This document shows, in pieces, positions 46,833-55,844 of a stretch of 64,000 bases of DNA; the stretch's first letter is position 1, and each line of letters begins with the position of its first letter. Under the pieces are notes generated by a model that saw nothing but the letters and a program-made list of their open reading frames with translations, was not told where the DNA came from and did not search any database. The DNA is from Rhodocyclaceae bacterium (GTDB taxonomy: Bacteria > Pseudomonadota > Gammaproteobacteria > Burkholderiales > Rhodocyclaceae): contig JADFDU010000002.1 of assembly GCA_018262775.1 (NCBI GenBank), forward strand, positions 1 through 64,000. The letters are read 5' to 3'. The translations under genes were made by a program, and so were the position numbers.

Positions 46833-48026
46833 ATGTATCGATTAATTGCAGTAATCTTTGCGCTTTGGTTTGTGCTGCCGGCGCATGGGCAGACTTTGGC
46901 GGAGGCGCTGGAGCAGGCATGGTCGCGTCATCCGCAGGCTGCCGCCATGGCGGCGCGGCAGGACGAGGCCCAGGCCCGTGCCGAGGTCGCGGGCAGCATC
47001 ACGCCCGGACCGGCCGCGCTGTCACTGTCCAGCCTCAACGACCGCCTCAACCGCAACCGCGGCAAGCAGGAATGGGAAGCGGAAATGGCCGTTCCGCTTT
47101 GGTTGCCCGGGCAGCGGGCGGCGCGCGAAGCCGAAGCGGAGAGTGCGTCCGCGGAGGTAACTGCGCGCCGATCCACCCTGCGCTTGCAGGTCGCCGGAGA
47201 GGTGCGCGAAGTCTGGTGGGCCGTTGCCGCAGCACGGCTTGCCCGCACTCTGGCCGGGCAGCGGACGGCCACCGCCCGCGCTCTGGAGGTCGACGTGCTG
47301 CGCCGCTTCAAGGCCGGCGATCTTTCCCGAGTCGACGCCAATCTGGCGCGGGGCGAGCGGCTTACGGCGGAAGCGGAGGCCCTCGAGGCCGAGGCGGCAC
47401 TGCTGCAGGCGGAACAGGCCTGGCGCATCCTCACTGGGGTCGCTGCCCCGACAGACCTGGCCGAAGAACTTCCGGCCCGCACGCGCGAGCCGCCAGAGGA
47501 TCACCCGCAGATTGCCGCCGCGGCCGCTGCCGCGCGCACGGCGCGCGCCAGGCTCAAGGTGGCCGAGGAAACCCGCCGCGATGCCCCGGAATTTGCAGTG
47601 CGCATGGTGCGAGAGCGGGGGGAGTTCTCCGAGCCTTACGCGAACCTCGTCGGCGTCAAACTGACGATTCCATTTTCCTCCGGCCCGCGCGTGCGCCAGG
47701 AAAACGCTGCAGCGCGAATCGAATCATCCCAGGCCGACGCCGAGCAGGCGCTGGCCCAGCTCCGGCTGAAACTCGATGTTGACAAGTCCCGCCTCGATTT
47801 CGAAGCGGCGGGGCGCCAGCTCGCCATGGCGCGGGAGCGCCGCGAACTGACCGCCGACAACCAGCGGCTCGCCGAGAGGGCCTTTTCCCTCGGCGAGTCG
47901 GACCTGACGATGTTGCTGCGTGCGCGTGCCAGTGCCTTCGAGGCCGAGGCTTTCTTCAACCGCCAGCAGGTCGCGCGCGCAGCGGCCCAATCCCGTCTCA
48001 AACAAGCTCTGGGGGTTCTGCCATGA
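46833..48026 (+). CDS. czcC: outer membrane efflux factor (CzcC/TolC family)
   Basis: A 397-residue outer membrane channel of a tripartite metal efflux system. A signal peptide (LIAVIFALWFVLPAHG) is followed by two OEP repeats with long coiled-coil helices (for example AEQALAQLRLKLDVDKSRLD). LAEALEQAWSRHPQAAAM is the usual family start. ATG 46833 has AGGAA about 8 bp upstream; the longer reading frame would remove the signal from the N-terminus. Its stop overlaps the next gene by 4 bp. Confidence 0.88.
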   Translation: MYRLIAVIFALWFVLPAHGQTLAEALEQAWSRHPQAAAMAARQDEAQARAEVAGSITPGPAALSLSSLNDRLNRNRGKQEWEAEMAVPLWLPGQRAAREAEAESASAEVTARRSTLRLQVAGEVREVWWAVAAARLARTLAGQRTATARALEVDVLRRFKAGDLSRVDANLARGERLTAEAEALEAEAALLQAEQAWRILTGVAAPTDLAEELPARTREPPEDHPQIAAAAAAARTARARLKVAEETRRDAPEFAVRMVRERGEFSEPYANLVGVKLTIPFSSGPRVRQENAAARIESSQADAEQALAQLRLKLDVDKSRLDFEAAGRQLAMARERRELTADNQRLAERAFSLGESDLTMLLRARASAFEAEAFFNRQQVARAAAQSRLKQALGVLP

Positions 48027-48553
48027 AGCACTTCATTACATTCGCCGCCGCAGCTTTCTTGGCTGTGGCCGCCTGGGCCCACGGCGGCGAAGATCACAGC
48101 CATGATGTCGCGCCGGCATTGACTGGCGAAGTCGCGCCGCGCGCCACTGCGCAGACCGAGGACTTCGAGCTGGTCGCTGTGCTGGCGGCCGGGAAGCTGA
48201 CCCTCTACCTTGACCGCTATGCCGACAATGCTCCCGTGGTCGATGCCGAAATCGAAGTGGAGAGCGGGACATTCAAGGCGGTAGCGGCCCAGGTCACCCC
48301 TGGCGTCTATGTGCTGCCGGGTGAGGCTTTCGCCCAACCCGGCAAGTACCCGCTGGCCATTTCGGTACAGGCGGGCGAGAGCGCCGACCTGCTCACCGCC
48401 ACGCTCGACCTGAGCGGCCCGCCTGAAGGGGTCGAGCACAAGCGCTCATGGGACGTAACGACCGCATGGAGTGCCGCAGGCGTGCTGCTGCTTGCCGGCG
48501 CCGGTCTGGTTGCCGTCCGTCGTCGCAAACAGATTCGCAAACACCAAGGATGA
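48023..48553 (+). CDS. periplasmic protein with C-terminal membrane anchor in a metal efflux operon
   Basis: A 176-residue protein with a signal peptide (FITFAAAAFLAVAAWA) directly followed by a His-rich HGGEDHSHD. A beta-sandwich-like domain follows (KLTLYLDRYADNAPVVDAEI and GVYVLPGEAF), then a C-terminal helix (AAGVLLLAGAGLVAVRRRK). It sits between the outer membrane factor and adaptor genes, overlapping both by 4 bp. Some heavy-metal adaptor proteins carry a similar N-terminal domain, so this may be that domain encoded separately. Probably it binds metal and presents it to the pump; function is inferred. Confidence 0.65.
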   Translation: MKHFITFAAAAFLAVAAWAHGGEDHSHDVAPALTGEVAPRATAQTEDFELVAVLAAGKLTLYLDRYADNAPVVDAEIEVESGTFKAVAAQVTPGVYVLPGEAFAQPGKYPLAISVQAGESADLLTATLDLSGPPEGVEHKRSWDVTTAWSAAGVLLLAGAGLVAVRRRKQIRKHQG

Positions 48554-49713
48554 AATCCATGTCTCGCGTTCAACTTACGGTCGCCCTCGCTGCCGCGCTG
48601 ATCGGACTTGCGGCCGGGCAGGCTGCCGCCCACGGCGACGAGGACCACAGCAAGGACAAGAAGCCGGCCGCCATTGCCAATAATGCCAAGCCCGCTGCCG
48701 CGGGCGGCATGAGCGAATCGGTTTCGGCGCTGCGCCTTCCCGACGGCAGCCTGTTCGTGCCGAAGGGCGTGCAGCGCCAGCTGGGACTGCGCCATGTGGT
48801 CGCCGAAGTCGGTGAACTTGCCGCCACTGTCGAATTCAACGGTAAGGTCATCGCCGATCCCAATGCCGGCGGGCGTATCCAGGCGGCCCAGTCCGGCCGC
48901 ATCGAAGCCGGACCGAAAGGGCTGCCGACGCTGGGGCAGAAGGTAACGAAGGGGCAAGTGCTGGCCTACCTTCGGCCGACTGCCAGCAGCATCGAGCGCG
49001 GCAACCAGCAGGCGCAGTTCGCAGAACTCGAGGCGCAACTGGCCATCGCTGAAAGAAAGCTGGCCCGCTACGAGCAGCTCGAAGGCGCGGTGCCGCAGAA
49101 GGAGATCGAAGCGGCGCGCTTCGAAGCCGAGGCGCTGAAAAAGCGCCGCGCCGCAGTCGGTGCCAGCGTCGGCGCCGCGGAGCCCCTGCGGGCGCCGGTG
49201 TCCGGCATGATCGCCGCCGCCAACGTGGTGGCCGGTCAGGTGGTCGAGTCGAAGGAAGTGTTGTTCGAGGTCGTCGATCCGGCGCGGCTGGCCGTCGAGG
49301 CGCTGGCCTACGACCCGGCGCTGGCGGACGGCATCGGCGAGGCGAGTGCCCCGTTGCCCAGCGGCGTCCTCAAGCTGCAGTTCGTCGGCGGCGGCCTTCT
49401 GTTGCGCGACCAGGCCATGCCGCTCCTTTTCCGGGTCGTCGCGCAGGATGCACCGGTTGCAGTCGGCCAGCCGCTCAAGGTGATCGCCAAAACCACGCGC
49501 ACGACAAAAGGCGCAGCAGTACCGCAGGCGGCGCTGGTGAAAGTCAGCGCCGGCGAGACGGCGATCTGGGTCCGCGATGGTGCGGAACGCTTCGTCCAGC
49601 GCAAGGTGCGCGTCCAGCCGCTCGATGCGGCGACGGTGGCGGTGACCTCCGGCCTGGCGAACGGCGAGCGGGTCGTCACCGACGGCGCCGGCCTGCTGGC
49701 GCAAGTCAGATAG
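48550..49713 (+). CDS. czcB: heavy-metal RND efflux periplasmic adaptor (CzcB-like)
   Basis: A 387-residue membrane fusion protein. The signal peptide ends GLAAGQAAA, then a His/Asp-rich HGDEDHSKD. Lipoyl-domain halves ([20 protein letters not shown] and [20 protein letters not shown]) flank a coiled-coil hairpin (about residues 155-205). A C-terminal barrel ends [21 protein letters not shown] 48550 overlaps the previous stop (ATGA); ATG 48559 is the alternative. It bridges the RND pump and the outer membrane factor in the periplasm. Confidence 0.9.
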   Translation: MKSMSRVQLTVALAAALIGLAAGQAAAHGDEDHSKDKKPAAIANNAKPAAAGGMSESVSALRLPDGSLFVPKGVQRQLGLRHVVAEVGELAATVEFNGKVIADPNAGGRIQAAQSGRIEAGPKGLPTLGQKVTKGQVLAYLRPTASSIERGNQQAQFAELEAQLAIAERKLARYEQLEGAVPQKEIEAARFEAEALKKRRAAVGASVGAAEPLRAPVSGMIAAANVVAGQVVESKEVLFEVVDPARLAVEALAYDPALADGIGEASAPLPSGVLKLQFVGGGLLLRDQAMPLLFRVVAQDAPVAVGQPLKVIAKTTRTTKGAAVPQAALVKVSAGETAIWVRDGAERFVQRKVRVQPLDAATVAVTSGLANGERVVTDGAGLLAQVR

Positions 49714-49715
49714 CC

Positions 49716-52700
49716 ATGTTCGAGACCATCATCAATGCCAGCCTGAAGCAGCGCCTGATCGTCATCGGCGTGTCGCTACTGCTGGTGATCTACGGCGTCC
49801 TCACCGTGCGCCAGATGCCGGTGGACGTCTTCCCAGACCTCAACAAGCCCACCGTGACGCTGATGACCGAGGCGGGCGGCATGGCTCCGGAGGAAGTCGA
49901 GCAGCTCGTCACCTTCCCCATCGAGTCGAGCATGAACGGCATGCCGGGGGTGACGCGCGTGCGCTCGGTCTCCGGCGTCGGCCTGTCCATCATCTATGTC
50001 GAGTTCGAGTGGGGCTCGGACATCTACCGCAACCGCCAGCAGATCGCCGAGCGGCTGAACCTGGTGCGCGAGCAGTTGCCCGAGGGCATTGTGCCGCAGC
50101 TTGGCCCCATCTCCTCCATCATGGGCGAGATCCTGCTCATCGCCTTATTTGCCAAACCCGCGGCAGACCCGGAGAAAGTCAGCCCGATGCAGGTGCGCGA
50201 ATACGCCGACTGGGTGATGCGGCCGCGCCTGCTCACCATCCCCGGCATCGCCCAGGTGATTCCGATCGGCGGCGAAGTGCGGCAGTACCGCGTCGAACTG
50301 AAGCCGGCGCAGCTGCAGGCACTGGGCGTCGAGCGCGAGAAACTGGAAGGCGCGCTGAAGGACTTCGGCGCCAACACCAGCGGCGGATTTATTGAGGCGC
50401 AGGGCCGCGAATACCTGATTCGTCAGATCGGGCGCACCAGCCGCATCGAGGATTTGCAGAACCTGGTGGTGTCCGTCCGCAGTGGCCAACATGGCGGTCA
50501 GCCCATCCTCCTCAAACAGGTCGCCGAGGTGAAACTGGCGCCGGCCATCAAGCGCGGCGATGCCGGCTACAACGCCAAGCCCGCCGTGATCCTCTCCGTG
50601 CAGAAGCAGCCTTCCGCCGACAGCGTGGCGCTCACCCGCGAGGTCGAGCACGCCATGACCGAATTGTCGAAGTCCCTGCCACAGGGCGTCGAGGCGCCGC
50701 AGTTCCTTTTCAAGCAGGCCGACTTCATCGAGCACTCGGTGAGCAACGTCGAGGAAGCGCTGCGCGACGGCGCCATCCTGGTGGCGGTGATCCTCTTCCT
50801 GTTCCTGCTGAATGTGCGCACCACCCTCATTTCGCTGACGGCCATTCCCGTCTCGCTGCTGGCGACGGCGCTGGTGTTCCGCTACTTCGGTCTGTCCATC
50901 AACACCATGACGCTGGGCGGGCTGGCCATCGCCATCGGCGAGCTGGTCGATGATGCCGTCGTCGGTGTCGAGAACGTCCTGCGTCGCCTGAAGATCAATC
51001 GCACCCTGGCCGAACCGCGGCCTGTCGCCGAAGTCATCGCCAAGGCGACGCTGGAAGTGCGCTCCGCCATCGTCTACGCCACGGTGATCATCGTGCTGGT
51101 GTTCGTGCCGCTGTTCGTCCTGCCGGGCATCGAGGGGCGTTTGTTCACACCCTTGGGCGTGGCCTACATCGTTTCCATCCTCGCCAGCATGATCGTCTCG
51201 GTCACCGTTACGCCGGTGATGGCCTACTATCTTCTGCCGAGGATGAAACAATTGCACGCCGGCGACAGCCCGCTGGTCATCTGGTTGAAGCGCTGGGATG
51301 CGAAGTTTTTGCACTGGTCGTTCGCGAACAGCCGCAAGCTGCTCGTGGGCGCCCTGGTGACGGTGGTGATTGCCGCCGCCACCATCCCGCTCTTTCCGCG
51401 CGCCTTCCTGCCGCCCTTCAACGAAGGCACGCTGACGGTGAACGTGCTGCTCAACCCCGGCACTTCCCTCGCCGAGTCGAACCGCATCGGCACGCTCGCC
51501 GAGGAACTCATTGCCCAGGTTTCGGAAGTCACCAAGGTCGGCCGACGCACCGGGCGTGCCGAGCTCGACGAGCATGCCGAGGGCGTGCATTACTCGGAAA
51601 TCGACGTCGACCTCAAAACCTCCGAGCGCAATCGCGAGGCCATCATCAGCGATATCCGCACCCGGCTGGCCGTGCTGCCGGCAGTCAGCAACGTCGGCCA
51701 GCCCATCTCGCACCGGCTGGACCATCTTCTCTCCGGCGTGCGCGCCCAGATCGCCCTCAAGGTGTATGGCGACGATCTCGATACCCTGCGCGGCCTGGCG
51801 GGCGACTTGCGCGCACGCCTGGCAAAGATACCCGGCATCACCGACCTGCAGATCGAGAAGCAGGTGCTCATCCCGCAGATCAAGATCCGCGTCGACTACG
51901 AACAGGCGGCGCGCTATGGCGTGACGCCGGGCAGCCTGTTGCGCTCCCTTGAGCAGATGATCGAAGGCGAACGCATCACGCAGATCGTCGAAGGCAACCG
52001 GCGTTTCGATTTGCTTGTGCGCCTGCCCGAAAGCGGCCGCGGCCTGCAGGAACTGCCGAACCTGCTGATCGAAACGCCCGGCGGGCACGTGCCGCTCTCG
52101 CGTTTGGCGACGATCGAGGATGGTGACGGGCCGAACCAGGTCAGCCGCGAGAATTCGCGCCGGCGCATCGTCATCTCGGCCAACTCTGACGGACGCGACA
52201 TGTCGAAAGTCATTGACGACATTCGTGCCGAGCTTGCCGCACGGCCGATGCCTGAAGGCTACTTCACGGCACTCGAAGGCCAGTTCCAGGCGCAGGAGCA
52301 GGCTGCCCGTCTGATTTCCCTGCTGGCGCTGGTGTCGCTGACGATGATCTTCCTCGTGCTCTACAGCCGTTACCGTTCGGCCGTGCTGACGGCCATCATC
52401 ATGGGCAACATCCCGCTGGCCCTGGTGGGCAGTGTCATCGCGCTATGGATCTCCGGCCAGCCGCTCTCGGTGGCGGCGCTGGTGGGCTTCATCACCCTGA
52501 CCGGCATCGCCACGCGCAACGGCATTCTCAAGATCAGCCACTACATCAACCTGTGCGCCTTCGAGGGCGAGCAGTTCGGCGACCACATGATCGTGCGCGG
52601 TTCGCTCGAACGCCTGACGCCGGTGCTGATGACGGCGCTGGTGGCGGCCTTCGCCCTGGTGCCGCTGCTGCTCTCGGCCGACGCGCCCGGCAAGGAAGTG

Positions 52701-52844
52701 CTGCACCCGGTGGCGGTGGTGATCTTCGGCGGGCTGGTGAGTTCGACGCTGCTCGACACCCTGCTGACGCCGGTGATGTTCCGTTTGTGGGGCGAGAAGG
52801 CCCTCGTACGTCTGCTAGCCTCAAAAGAGCAGGAAAGTTTTTGA
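49716..52844 (+). CDS. czcA: heavy-metal efflux RND permease (CzcA/CusA family)
   Basis: A 1042-residue inner-membrane proton/metal antiporter. [20 protein letters not shown] and [19 protein letters not shown] are HME-RND hallmarks. Helix 4 carries [18 protein letters not shown], with two Asp and one Glu for proton relay. Near the end, [19 protein letters not shown] is typical. The substrate (Co/Zn/Cd, Cu/Ag or Ni) is not certain from the helix-4 motif. The Cu-rich genes downstream make copper or silver as plausible as divalent cations. A run of twelve helices and two large periplasmic loops agrees with the family. Confidence 0.92.
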   Translation: MFETIINASLKQRLIVIGVSLLLVIYGVLTVRQMPVDVFPDLNKPTVTLMTEAGGMAPEEVEQLVTFPIESSMNGMPGVTRVRSVSGVGLSIIYVEFEWGSDIYRNRQQIAERLNLVREQLPEGIVPQLGPISSIMGEILLIALFAKPAADPEKVSPMQVREYADWVMRPRLLTIPGIAQVIPIGGEVRQYRVELKPAQLQALGVEREKLEGALKDFGANTSGGFIEAQGREYLIRQIGRTSRIEDLQNLVVSVRSGQHGGQPILLKQVAEVKLAPAIKRGDAGYNAKPAVILSVQKQPSADSVALTREVEHAMTELSKSLPQGVEAPQFLFKQADFIEHSVSNVEEALRDGAILVAVILFLFLLNVRTTLISLTAIPVSLLATALVFRYFGLSINTMTLGGLAIAIGELVDDAVVGVENVLRRLKINRTLAEPRPVAEVIAKATLEVRSAIVYATVIIVLVFVPLFVLPGIEGRLFTPLGVAYIVSILASMIVSVTVTPVMAYYLLPRMKQLHAGDSPLVIWLKRWDAKFLHWSFANSRKLLVGALVTVVIAAATIPLFPRAFLPPFNEGTLTVNVLLNPGTSLAESNRIGTLAEELIAQVSEVTKVGRRTGRAELDEHAEGVHYSEIDVDLKTSERNREAIISDIRTRLAVLPAVSNVGQPISHRLDHLLSGVRAQIALKVYGDDLDTLRGLAGDLRARLAKIPGITDLQIEKQVLIPQIKIRVDYEQAARYGVTPGSLLRSLEQMIEGERITQIVEGNRRFDLLVRLPESGRGLQELPNLLIETPGGHVPLSRLATIEDGDGPNQVSRENSRRRIVISANSDGRDMSKVIDDIRAELAARPMPEGYFTALEGQFQAQEQAARLISLLALVSLTMIFLVLYSRYRSAVLTAIIMGNIPLALVGSVIALWISGQPLSVAALVGFITLTGIATRNGILKISHYINLCAFEGEQFGDHMIVRGSLERLTPVLMTALVAAFALVPLLLSADAPGKEVLHPVAVVIFGGLVSSTLLDTLLTPVMFRLWGEKALVRLLASKEQESF

Positions 52845-52881
52845 ATACCTCTTGTTTGTAAACCATGAAAAGGAGCAAGAA

Positions 52882-53334
52882 ATGAATCACACCAAATCCA
52901 TCGCCGTCCTGCTGGGGCTGACTTTTACGGCAGGCGCCGTCCTTGCCCACGACGACGCCTATCTCGACACGCAGAAGGCACCGAACGGTGGGCAGTTGCG
53001 CATGGCGGGGCCCTATCACTTCGAACTGGTCGTGACGAAGGACACCGCCGAAGCGAAGGCGAACCCGGTTCTGGTGTATGTGACCGATCACGCCGGCAAG
53101 AAAGTACCCACTACGGGCGCAAGCGGGAGTGCGACGATTCTTGCCGGGAAACTAAAGGCCAACTCGACGCTCAAACCGGACGGGGACAACCGCATGAAAG
53201 GTTTCGCCAAATACGCGTCCACGGCCGATATGAAGGTGGTGGTTTCCATCGCCCTACCAGGCAAGCCGGCCGAGCAGGTGCGGTTCACACCCATTAAATC
53301 CACCGTGGCCGCAAACAGCGAACACAAGCATTGA
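52882..53334 (+). CDS. conserved periplasmic protein of metal-resistance loci
   Basis: A 150-residue secreted protein with a signal peptide (VLLGLTFTAGAVLA) and a mature start rich in Asp/His (HDDAYLDTQKAPNGGQ). The body is predicted beta-rich, and a His tail (EHKH) ends it. ATG 52882 follows AAGGAG by 7 bp. Proteins with APNGGQLRMAGPYHFEL-type sequence occur with metal efflux genes. The terminal histidines suggest metal binding; no activity is known. It follows czcA by 37 bp and probably belongs to the same operon. Confidence 0.75.
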   Translation: MNHTKSIAVLLGLTFTAGAVLAHDDAYLDTQKAPNGGQLRMAGPYHFELVVTKDTAEAKANPVLVYVTDHAGKKVPTTGASGSATILAGKLKANSTLKPDGDNRMKGFAKYASTADMKVVVSIALPGKPAEQVRFTPIKSTVAANSEHKH

Positions 53335-53368
53335 AAAGTTAGTTTGCCCACTTAACGGGGGAAACACT

Positions 53369-53512
53369 ATGCGGGCTTGGCTGAAAGAGAAGCGGGCGAT
53401 GCTCCGTGACTGGCTTCGCGTCAATAAGGAAGCGCATATGAAGGCGCAAAGCCGCGCGTGCTGTTCCTCGCCACCGCCCGGAGCAGGCACACGCGACGGC
53501 AAAGGAGACTGA
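53369..53512 (+). CDS. small 47-residue open reading frame with good ribosome site
   Basis: ATG 53369 is preceded by GGGGGA at proper spacing, and the frame stops one base before the cytochrome c start at 53513. The peptide starts MRAWLKEKRAMLRDWLRVNK, an amphipathic basic helix. It then has a Cys-Cys pair and a Pro/Gly-rich tail. It matches no family I recognise. It may be a real small protein or only a translational leader for the cytochrome gene. Confidence 0.4.
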   Translation: MRAWLKEKRAMLRDWLRVNKEAHMKAQSRACCSSPPPGAGTRDGKGD

Positions 53513-53893
53513 ATGACACACAGGAATATTTTGCCCGTACTGCTTGCAGCCTTGATCAGCTTGCCGGCGACAGCGCAAAGCTTGCAGATACCCAAGCCCA
53601 GTCCGGGACTGATGCCCAATCCGGCCGCCGGAAAATCGCTCTTCGTGAAGAATTGCGCCAGTTGCCACGGCCAAGATCTAAAGGGGACCGACAAAGGGCC
53701 GCCGTTCCTGCACAGGGTATATGAACCCTCGCACCATGCCGATGCAGCCTTCCAGCTTGAAGTAAAGAACGGCGCACGGGCGCATCACTGGAGATTCGGC
53801 GACATGCTGCCCGTGCAGGGGCTGAGCCCGGACGATGTCGCCCATATCACGGCGTACGTTCGCATGCAGCAGCGTATAGCAGGCATTCGGTAG
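53513..53893 (+). CDS. periplasmic c-type cytochrome
   Basis: A 126-residue monohaem cytochrome c. The signal peptide is ILPVLLAALISLPATAQ. The haem site is CASCH in AGKSLFVKNCASCHGQDLKG, and a likely Met ligand lies in FGDMLPVQGLSPDD. The C-terminal helix is DVAHITAYVRMQQ. It may accept electrons from a copper-oxidising or sulfur/organic dehydrogenase step in the periplasm. A second cytochrome of the same general type (60343) lies in the same copper island. Confidence 0.88.
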   Translation: MTHRNILPVLLAALISLPATAQSLQIPKPSPGLMPNPAAGKSLFVKNCASCHGQDLKGTDKGPPFLHRVYEPSHHADAAFQLEVKNGARAHHWRFGDMLPVQGLSPDDVAHITAYVRMQQRIAGIR

Positions 53894-53905
53894 TCAGGAG
53901 GACGC

Positions 53906-54094
53906 ATGCCATCTCACGGCAAGCATCATGCACATCCAGCCGCTGGCAAAGACGCAGCGTCAATAGGCTCCCCCGTGGCCCTTGAGGGTGCAGAGCACGC
54001 TTTCAGGCTTGCTCAGGAACCGGCGTCGGCATCTGAAGCAGCCAATCTTGTCACCTATCCGCTCATCCATGCGAGAAAGGAGGCGATGCCATGA
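53906..54094 (+). CDS. His-rich small protein
   Basis: A 62-residue protein beginning MPSHGKHHAHPAAGKDAAS, with five histidines in the first ten residues, and no signal peptide or membrane segment. AGGAGG lies 6 bp upstream of the ATG. Its stop overlaps the following membrane protein gene (ATGA), so it is translationally coupled. It is probably a soluble metal-binding partner for that membrane protein; unrecognised otherwise. Confidence 0.6.
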   Translation: MPSHGKHHAHPAAGKDAASIGSPVALEGAEHAFRLAQEPASASEAANLVTYPLIHARKEAMP

Positions 54095-54543
54095 TCGCCC
54101 GTTCGGCAGCAACAGGGTTGGCAGCATCCGCGCTCCTGCTTGCGATTTATTTCGTCCTGGTCGGGCTCGTTTCCGGCCTTGACTTCGCGCTCGATCAATT
54201 CGTCACGTACTGGTATTTCATTACCGGCCTTTCCGCAGGTTTTGGCGTGCAGATCGGTTTATACACATACCTGAAGCGCGTCGTGCAGCATCAAGGACCC
54301 TCCGGCAAGGTCGTGGCCGTGTCGGGAGCGACGTCGACCGCGGCAATGATTTCCTGCTGCGCCCATTACCTGACCAACGTCCTTCCCGTCCTTGGGGCGA
54401 CCGGCCTGGTCACCCTTGCCGCTCAGTATCAGGTCGAATTTTTCTGGCTTGGCCTGGCATTCAATGGTGCCGGAATTCTCTACATCGCCCCGAAAGTCAT
54501 GAAAGCTGCCAAGGAGCACGCACAATGCACAAATCCATCCTGA
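54091..54543 (+). CDS. four-helix membrane protein of the copper island
   Basis: A 150-residue inner-membrane protein with four hydrophobic segments: ASALLLAIYFVLVGLVSGL, YFITGLSAGFGVQIGLYTYL, MISCCAHYLTNVLPVLGATG and FFWLGLAFNGAGILYIAPKV. The Ser-Cys-Cys-Ala-His within the third segment resembles the vicinal cysteines of mercury and copper membrane carriers such as MerT. A metal transport or metal-sensing role is plausible but unproven. It overlaps the His-rich gene before it and the next gene after it. Confidence 0.65.
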   Translation: MIARSAATGLAASALLLAIYFVLVGLVSGLDFALDQFVTYWYFITGLSAGFGVQIGLYTYLKRVVQHQGPSGKVVAVSGATSTAAMISCCAHYLTNVLPVLGATGLVTLAAQYQVEFFWLGLAFNGAGILYIAPKVMKAAKEHAQCTNPS

Positions 54544-54986
54544 AGCATGTTCCGCCACCTGCCGCATTGGCGCTGGCCTTTCTCGTTGTTGCGGCAGGCG
54601 GGGCAGTCATGGTGTCGAATGCCTCGGCACGGACACCTGCCAAAGAAGCGGTTGAGCTTGCGGCCCAGAAAAGCAAGACAGGCGGCGTGACGGTTACGGT
54701 CAAGCCGCGAGACTTGTCGAGCGAAGCGAGAGCGTGGGTGTTCGAGATCGTGCTCGAGACTCACGTCCAGGATTTGAGCGACGACCTGACAAAGACCGCG
54801 GTACTGGTCGATGGTGCAGGCAGGCAAACGATCCCTACCGGATGGCAGGGCGACGGTCCTGGAGGGCATCACCGAAAGGGACTGCTCAGCTTTGCACCCT
54901 TGTCGCCGCAAGTAGATGCCGTCGAACTGCACATCCGGCGAGCTGGAGAGTCGGCCCCGCGATCGTTCCGCTGGAAATTGAAGTGA
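54525..54986 (+). CDS. secreted or membrane-anchored protein of unknown function
   Basis: A 153-residue protein with an N-terminal hydrophobic segment (ALALAFLVVAAGGAVMVS) that is either a signal or an anchor. A beta-rich domain follows (VTVTVKPRDLSS, WVFEIVLETHVQDLSDDL) with TGWQGDGPGGHHRKGLLSF and a closing RSFRWKLK. It begins inside the previous gene (19-bp overlap). No named family is recognised. The HH pair and the context suggest a periplasmic metal-handling role, but this is inference only. Confidence 0.6.
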   Translation: MHKSILKHVPPPAALALAFLVVAAGGAVMVSNASARTPAKEAVELAAQKSKTGGVTVTVKPRDLSSEARAWVFEIVLETHVQDLSDDLTKTAVLVDGAGRQTIPTGWQGDGPGGHHRKGLLSFAPLSPQVDAVELHIRRAGESAPRSFRWKLK

Positions 54987-55031
54987 CCACGCAAACGTCG
55001 GTGATCTTCTTGCTGCGGAGGGTGTTTGGGC

Positions 55032-55844
55032 GTGCAGCAGAAAAACACCATGCCGATCATCAGCCGGATGCCAGCCATGAGTGAGTCTGAACACGTTTGC
55101 AGCTATTGCGGCGACGCCATCGGCGGGCGGTTGTTCCTGCGTGAAAGCGAACAGCATTACTGCGAGCGCTGCTATCTGAAGCGCGGCAAACACATCCCGC
55201 ATGGCGAGCCCTACTCGCTGCTGGCCGAAGCGCTCGCCACCGCGCTGGACTTGCGCGAACGCGAAACCGGGCTGCACTCGAAACGCGTGGCTTGTCACAC
55301 GCTTGTGCTGGCTCGTCGTGTCGTCAGTGATGCAGACATGCTAAAGCAGATCTACTGGGGCGCGCTGCTGCACGACATCGGCAAGATCGGCGTGCCGGAT
55401 GCCGTGCTGCTCAAGCAGGGGCCGCTCGACGAATCGGAGTGGACGGAGATGCGAACCCATCCGTCCAAGGGCTATGAAATCCTGGCGCCGGTGCCGGGCA
55501 TGGCCCAGGCGGCCGAGTTGGTGCTCGCACATGAAGAGCGCTTCGACGGCAGCGGCTATCCGCTCGGCCTCCTCGGCGAGGCCATTCCGCTCGGTGCGCG
55601 GCTCTTCGCCGTCATCGATACGCTTGATGCGATTACTTCGGATCGCCCCTACCGGCGCGCACAGAACTTCGACAGGGCCGCCGAGGAAATCGTGTCTGCC
55701 GCTGGCAGCCAGTTCGATCCGCTCGCCGTGGAGGTTTTCGTTGCCGAGAAGGCTGCGCTGCGGCGGATGGTGGACCTGAAATGTACGATGTCGGAAGCCG
55801 AAGTGGACACCACACTGAATCTGGATGCGAGGACGAAGCCATGA
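55032..55844 (+). CDS. zinc-ribbon HD-GYP domain protein
   Basis: A protein of about 270 residues with an N-terminal zinc-ribbon ([16 protein letters not shown], then YCERCYLK) and a C-terminal HD-GYP domain. The domain has [44 protein letters not shown] and [13 protein letters not shown] enzymes hydrolyse cyclic di-GMP. The usual HHExxDGxGYP motif here reads HEExxDGSGYP, so one metal ligand is replaced by Glu. GTG 55032 has GGAGGG nine bases upstream; ATG 55050 or 55077 would also retain both domains. The stop overlaps the copper ATPase start (ATGA), tying the two genes together. Confidence 0.85.
   Translation: MQQKNTMPIISRMPAMSESEHVCSYCGDAIGGRLFLRESEQHYCERCYLKRGKHIPHGEPYSLLAEALATALDLRERETGLHSKRVACHTLVLARRVVSDADMLKQIYWGALLHDIGKIGVPDAVLLKQGPLDESEWTEMRTHPSKGYEILAPVPGMAQAAELVLAHEERFDGSGYPLGLLGEAIPLGARLFAVIDTLDAITSDRPYRRAQNFDRAAEEIVSAAGSQFDPLAVEVFVAEKAALRRMVDLKCTMSEAEVDTTLNLDARTKP

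Noticed and set aside
50145-52088. 647-codon minus-strand frame opposite czcA
   Set aside because: Shadow of the GC-rich czcA frame; His/Gln/Arg-rich junk composition.
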